This document shows positions 62,915 to 64,000 of a stretch of 64,000 nt of DNA, piece after piece. Source of the DNA: an uncultured Pelagibacteraceae bacterium (lineage in GTDB: Bacteria > Pseudomonadota > Alphaproteobacteria > Pelagibacterales > Pelagibacteraceae); contig CACHSP010000001.1 of assembly GCA_902582605.1 (NCBI GenBank), positions 62,001 to 126,000 on the forward strand. The letters run 5' to 3'. The position numbers were made by a program, and so were the translations under genes. Position 1 is the stretch's first letter. Every line of letters begins with the position of its first letter. Below the pieces are notes generated by a model that saw only the letters and a program-made list of their open reading frames with translations, had not been told where the DNA came from and ran no database searches.

Positions 62915-64000
62915 CTTCTGTTTAAGATTGTTATCAATTACATCCAGAAATTGATTAGTTGTTAGATATTTACTTGAGGGTCCAACCAATATTGCAAGAT
63001 CTTTTGTCATGGAGCCATTTTCAACACTTTCAATACAAACTTTTTCAATTGTGTTTGCAAATTTAATTAGCTCATCATTGCTATCAAGTTTTCCTCTATG
63101 TGCTAATCCTCTTGTCCATGCAAAAATCGAGGCAATTGGATTTGTGGAAGTTTCTTTACCTTGTTGATGCATTCTGTAATGCCTGGTTACTGTTCCGTGT
63201 GCTGCTTCTGCCTCCATTATTTTTCCATCAGGTGTTAATAATGTACTTGTCATTAAACCAAGTGAGCCATATCCTTGAGCCATGGTATCTGATTGAACAT
63301 CACCATCATAATTTTTACATGCCCATATATATTTACCGCTCCATTTCATTGCACACGCTACCATGTCATCAATTAATCTGTGTTCATAAGTAATTTTTGC
63401 ATCCTCAAATTTTTTCTTGAATTCTTTATTATAGACCTCTTCAAATATATCTTTAAATCTTCCATCGTATTTTTTTAGAATTGTATTTTTAGTTGATAAG
63501 TAAACTGGCCAATTCTTAATTAATCCATAACTAAAACAGGATCTTGCGAAATCCTCGATTGATTTATCTAAATTATACATTGAGAGTGCAACTCCTGGAC
63601 CAGTAAAATTAAATACTTCATATTTAATTTCATCTTTACCATCTTCAGAGGTCCATTTTACTTCCATCTTACCTTTACCAGGCACTTTGAAATCTGTTGC
63701 TCTATATTGATCTCCAAATGCATGTCTCCCGATCACTACTGGGTCGGACCATGATGGTACAAGTTTTGGAATGTTAGAACAAATTATGGGTTCTCTAAAT
63801 ACAGTTCCTCCAATGATATTTCTGATAGTTCCGTTTGGAGATCTCCACATTTTCTTTAATTTAAACTCTTCAACTCGTGCTTCATCTGGAGTGATGGTTG
63901 CACATTTAATACCAACACCAATTTTTTTAATTGCATTAGCAGAGTCGATAGTGATTTGATCATCAGAGTCATCTCTACTTTTCATTCCTAAATCGTAATA
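62906..64000 (-). CDS. icd: NADP+-dependent isocitrate dehydrogenase (5' partial)
   Basis: The frame continues through the window end: the five codons before the internal ATG (63985) read YYDLG, part of the conserved YYDLG.....D..DD..T motif, so the true start lies beyond 64000. About 365 of some 400 residues are present, with APDEAR-like [77 protein letters not shown] and [12 protein letters not shown]. It matches the eukaryotic-like homodimeric NADP-IDH. It oxidises isocitrate to 2-oxoglutarate in the TCA cycle and makes NADPH. Confidence 0.96.
   Translation of the reverse strand, partial: YYDLGMKSRDDSDDQITIDSANAIKKIGVGIKCATITPDEARVEEFKLKKMWRSPNGTIRNIIGGTVFREPIICSNIPKLVPSWSDPVVIGRHAFGDQYRATDFKVPGKGKMEVKWTSEDGKDEIKYEVFNFTGPGVALSMYNLDKSIEDFARSCFSYGLIKNWPVYLSTKNTILKKYDGRFKDIFEEVYNKEFKKKFEDAKITYEHRLIDDMVACAMKWSGKYIWACKNYDGDVQSDTMAQGYGSLGLMTSTLLTPDGKIMEAEAAHGTVTRHYRMHQQGKETSTNPIASIFAWTRGLAHRGKLDSNDELIKFANTIEKVCIESVENGSMTKDLAILVGPSSKYLTTNQFLDVIDNNLKQKLN

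Noticed and set aside
62906-63985. Treating the ATG at 63985 as the icd start
   Set aside because: Codons beyond it read YYDLG, part of the conserved family motif, so the gene continues past the window edge.
1-64000. CRISPR arrays, insertion sequences, prophage or integration sites
   Set aside because: No regularly spaced repeats, transposase, integrase or phage structural genes are visible, and composition is even throughout.

Overview
The window is from a very AT-rich, tightly packed genome. It matches the SAR11 clade (Candidatus Pelagibacter-like marine Alphaproteobacteria): genes abut or overlap by 4-23 nt, most intergenic gaps are under 100 nt, and it carries a proteorhodopsin, a MurE-MurF fusion, alphaproteobacterial-type DksA and DnaG lacking zinc cysteines, and an ELM1-like protein. 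No insertion sequence, prophage, CRISPR array or clear horizontally acquired island is visible. The lineage assignment is my inference from content and composition.

Layout. 1-1.6 kb: 3' part of an ELM1-like gene, a 2OG-Fe(II) oxygenase and a small membrane protein. 1.7-6.1 kb (minus): carA-carB. 6.2-10.6 kb: the yqeY-dnaG-rpoD macromolecular-synthesis cluster, then two tRNAs; the first, tRNA-Val(GAC), has an abnormal elbow. 10.6-13.2 kb: mlaC and mlaA (minus), an AmpD-like amidase and RNase P RNA. 13.2-34.1 kb: one long division, cell-wall and envelope cluster, mraZ-ftsZ-rsmH-ftsL-ftsI-murEF-mraY-murD-ftsW-murG-murC-murB-ddl-ftsQ-(ftsA-like)-lpxC-bamD-ligA. It starts from a sigma70-like promoter overlaid by three TGGG repeats that fit MraZ sites. 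ftsZ is displaced to the second position, and the usual ftsA slot holds a 234-residue protein with no ATPase core. 34.1-47.6 kb: housekeeping genes (pepP, uvrD/pcrA, AsmA-like, fumC, MazG-like, nadC, nadA, tRNA-Leu, ygfZ, a pyrC-type dihydroorotase, an SMR transporter, prpE). 47.6-50.6 kb: blue-tuned proteorhodopsin with a structured leader and a terminator, then 2Fe-2S ferredoxin, ferredoxin-NADP reductase and a GST. 50.6-54.5 kb: dksA with two newly identified small membrane ORFs behind it, and divergently a three-gene GT39/GT2/polysaccharide-lyase-like cassette. 54.5-60.2 kb: umuDC under a perfect GTTC-N7-GTTC LexA-type box, a GFA protein, a glycerate-kinase-like protein, tolC, and recA with a near-match box. 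60.2-64 kb: alaS and the 3' part of icd.

The genes form coherent modules: pyrimidine/arginine precursor synthesis (carAB, dihydroorotase), NAD synthesis (nadA, nadC), septation and peptidoglycan, outer-membrane upkeep (mlaA, mlaC, bamD, lpxC, tolC), light-driven energy and redox, and SOS repair (umuDC, recA). Best candidates for something undescribed: the reduced FtsA-like protein, the rewired tRNA-Val(GAC), the proteorhodopsin leader with mutually exclusive pairings, the dksA-linked small ORFs, and the glycan cassette.
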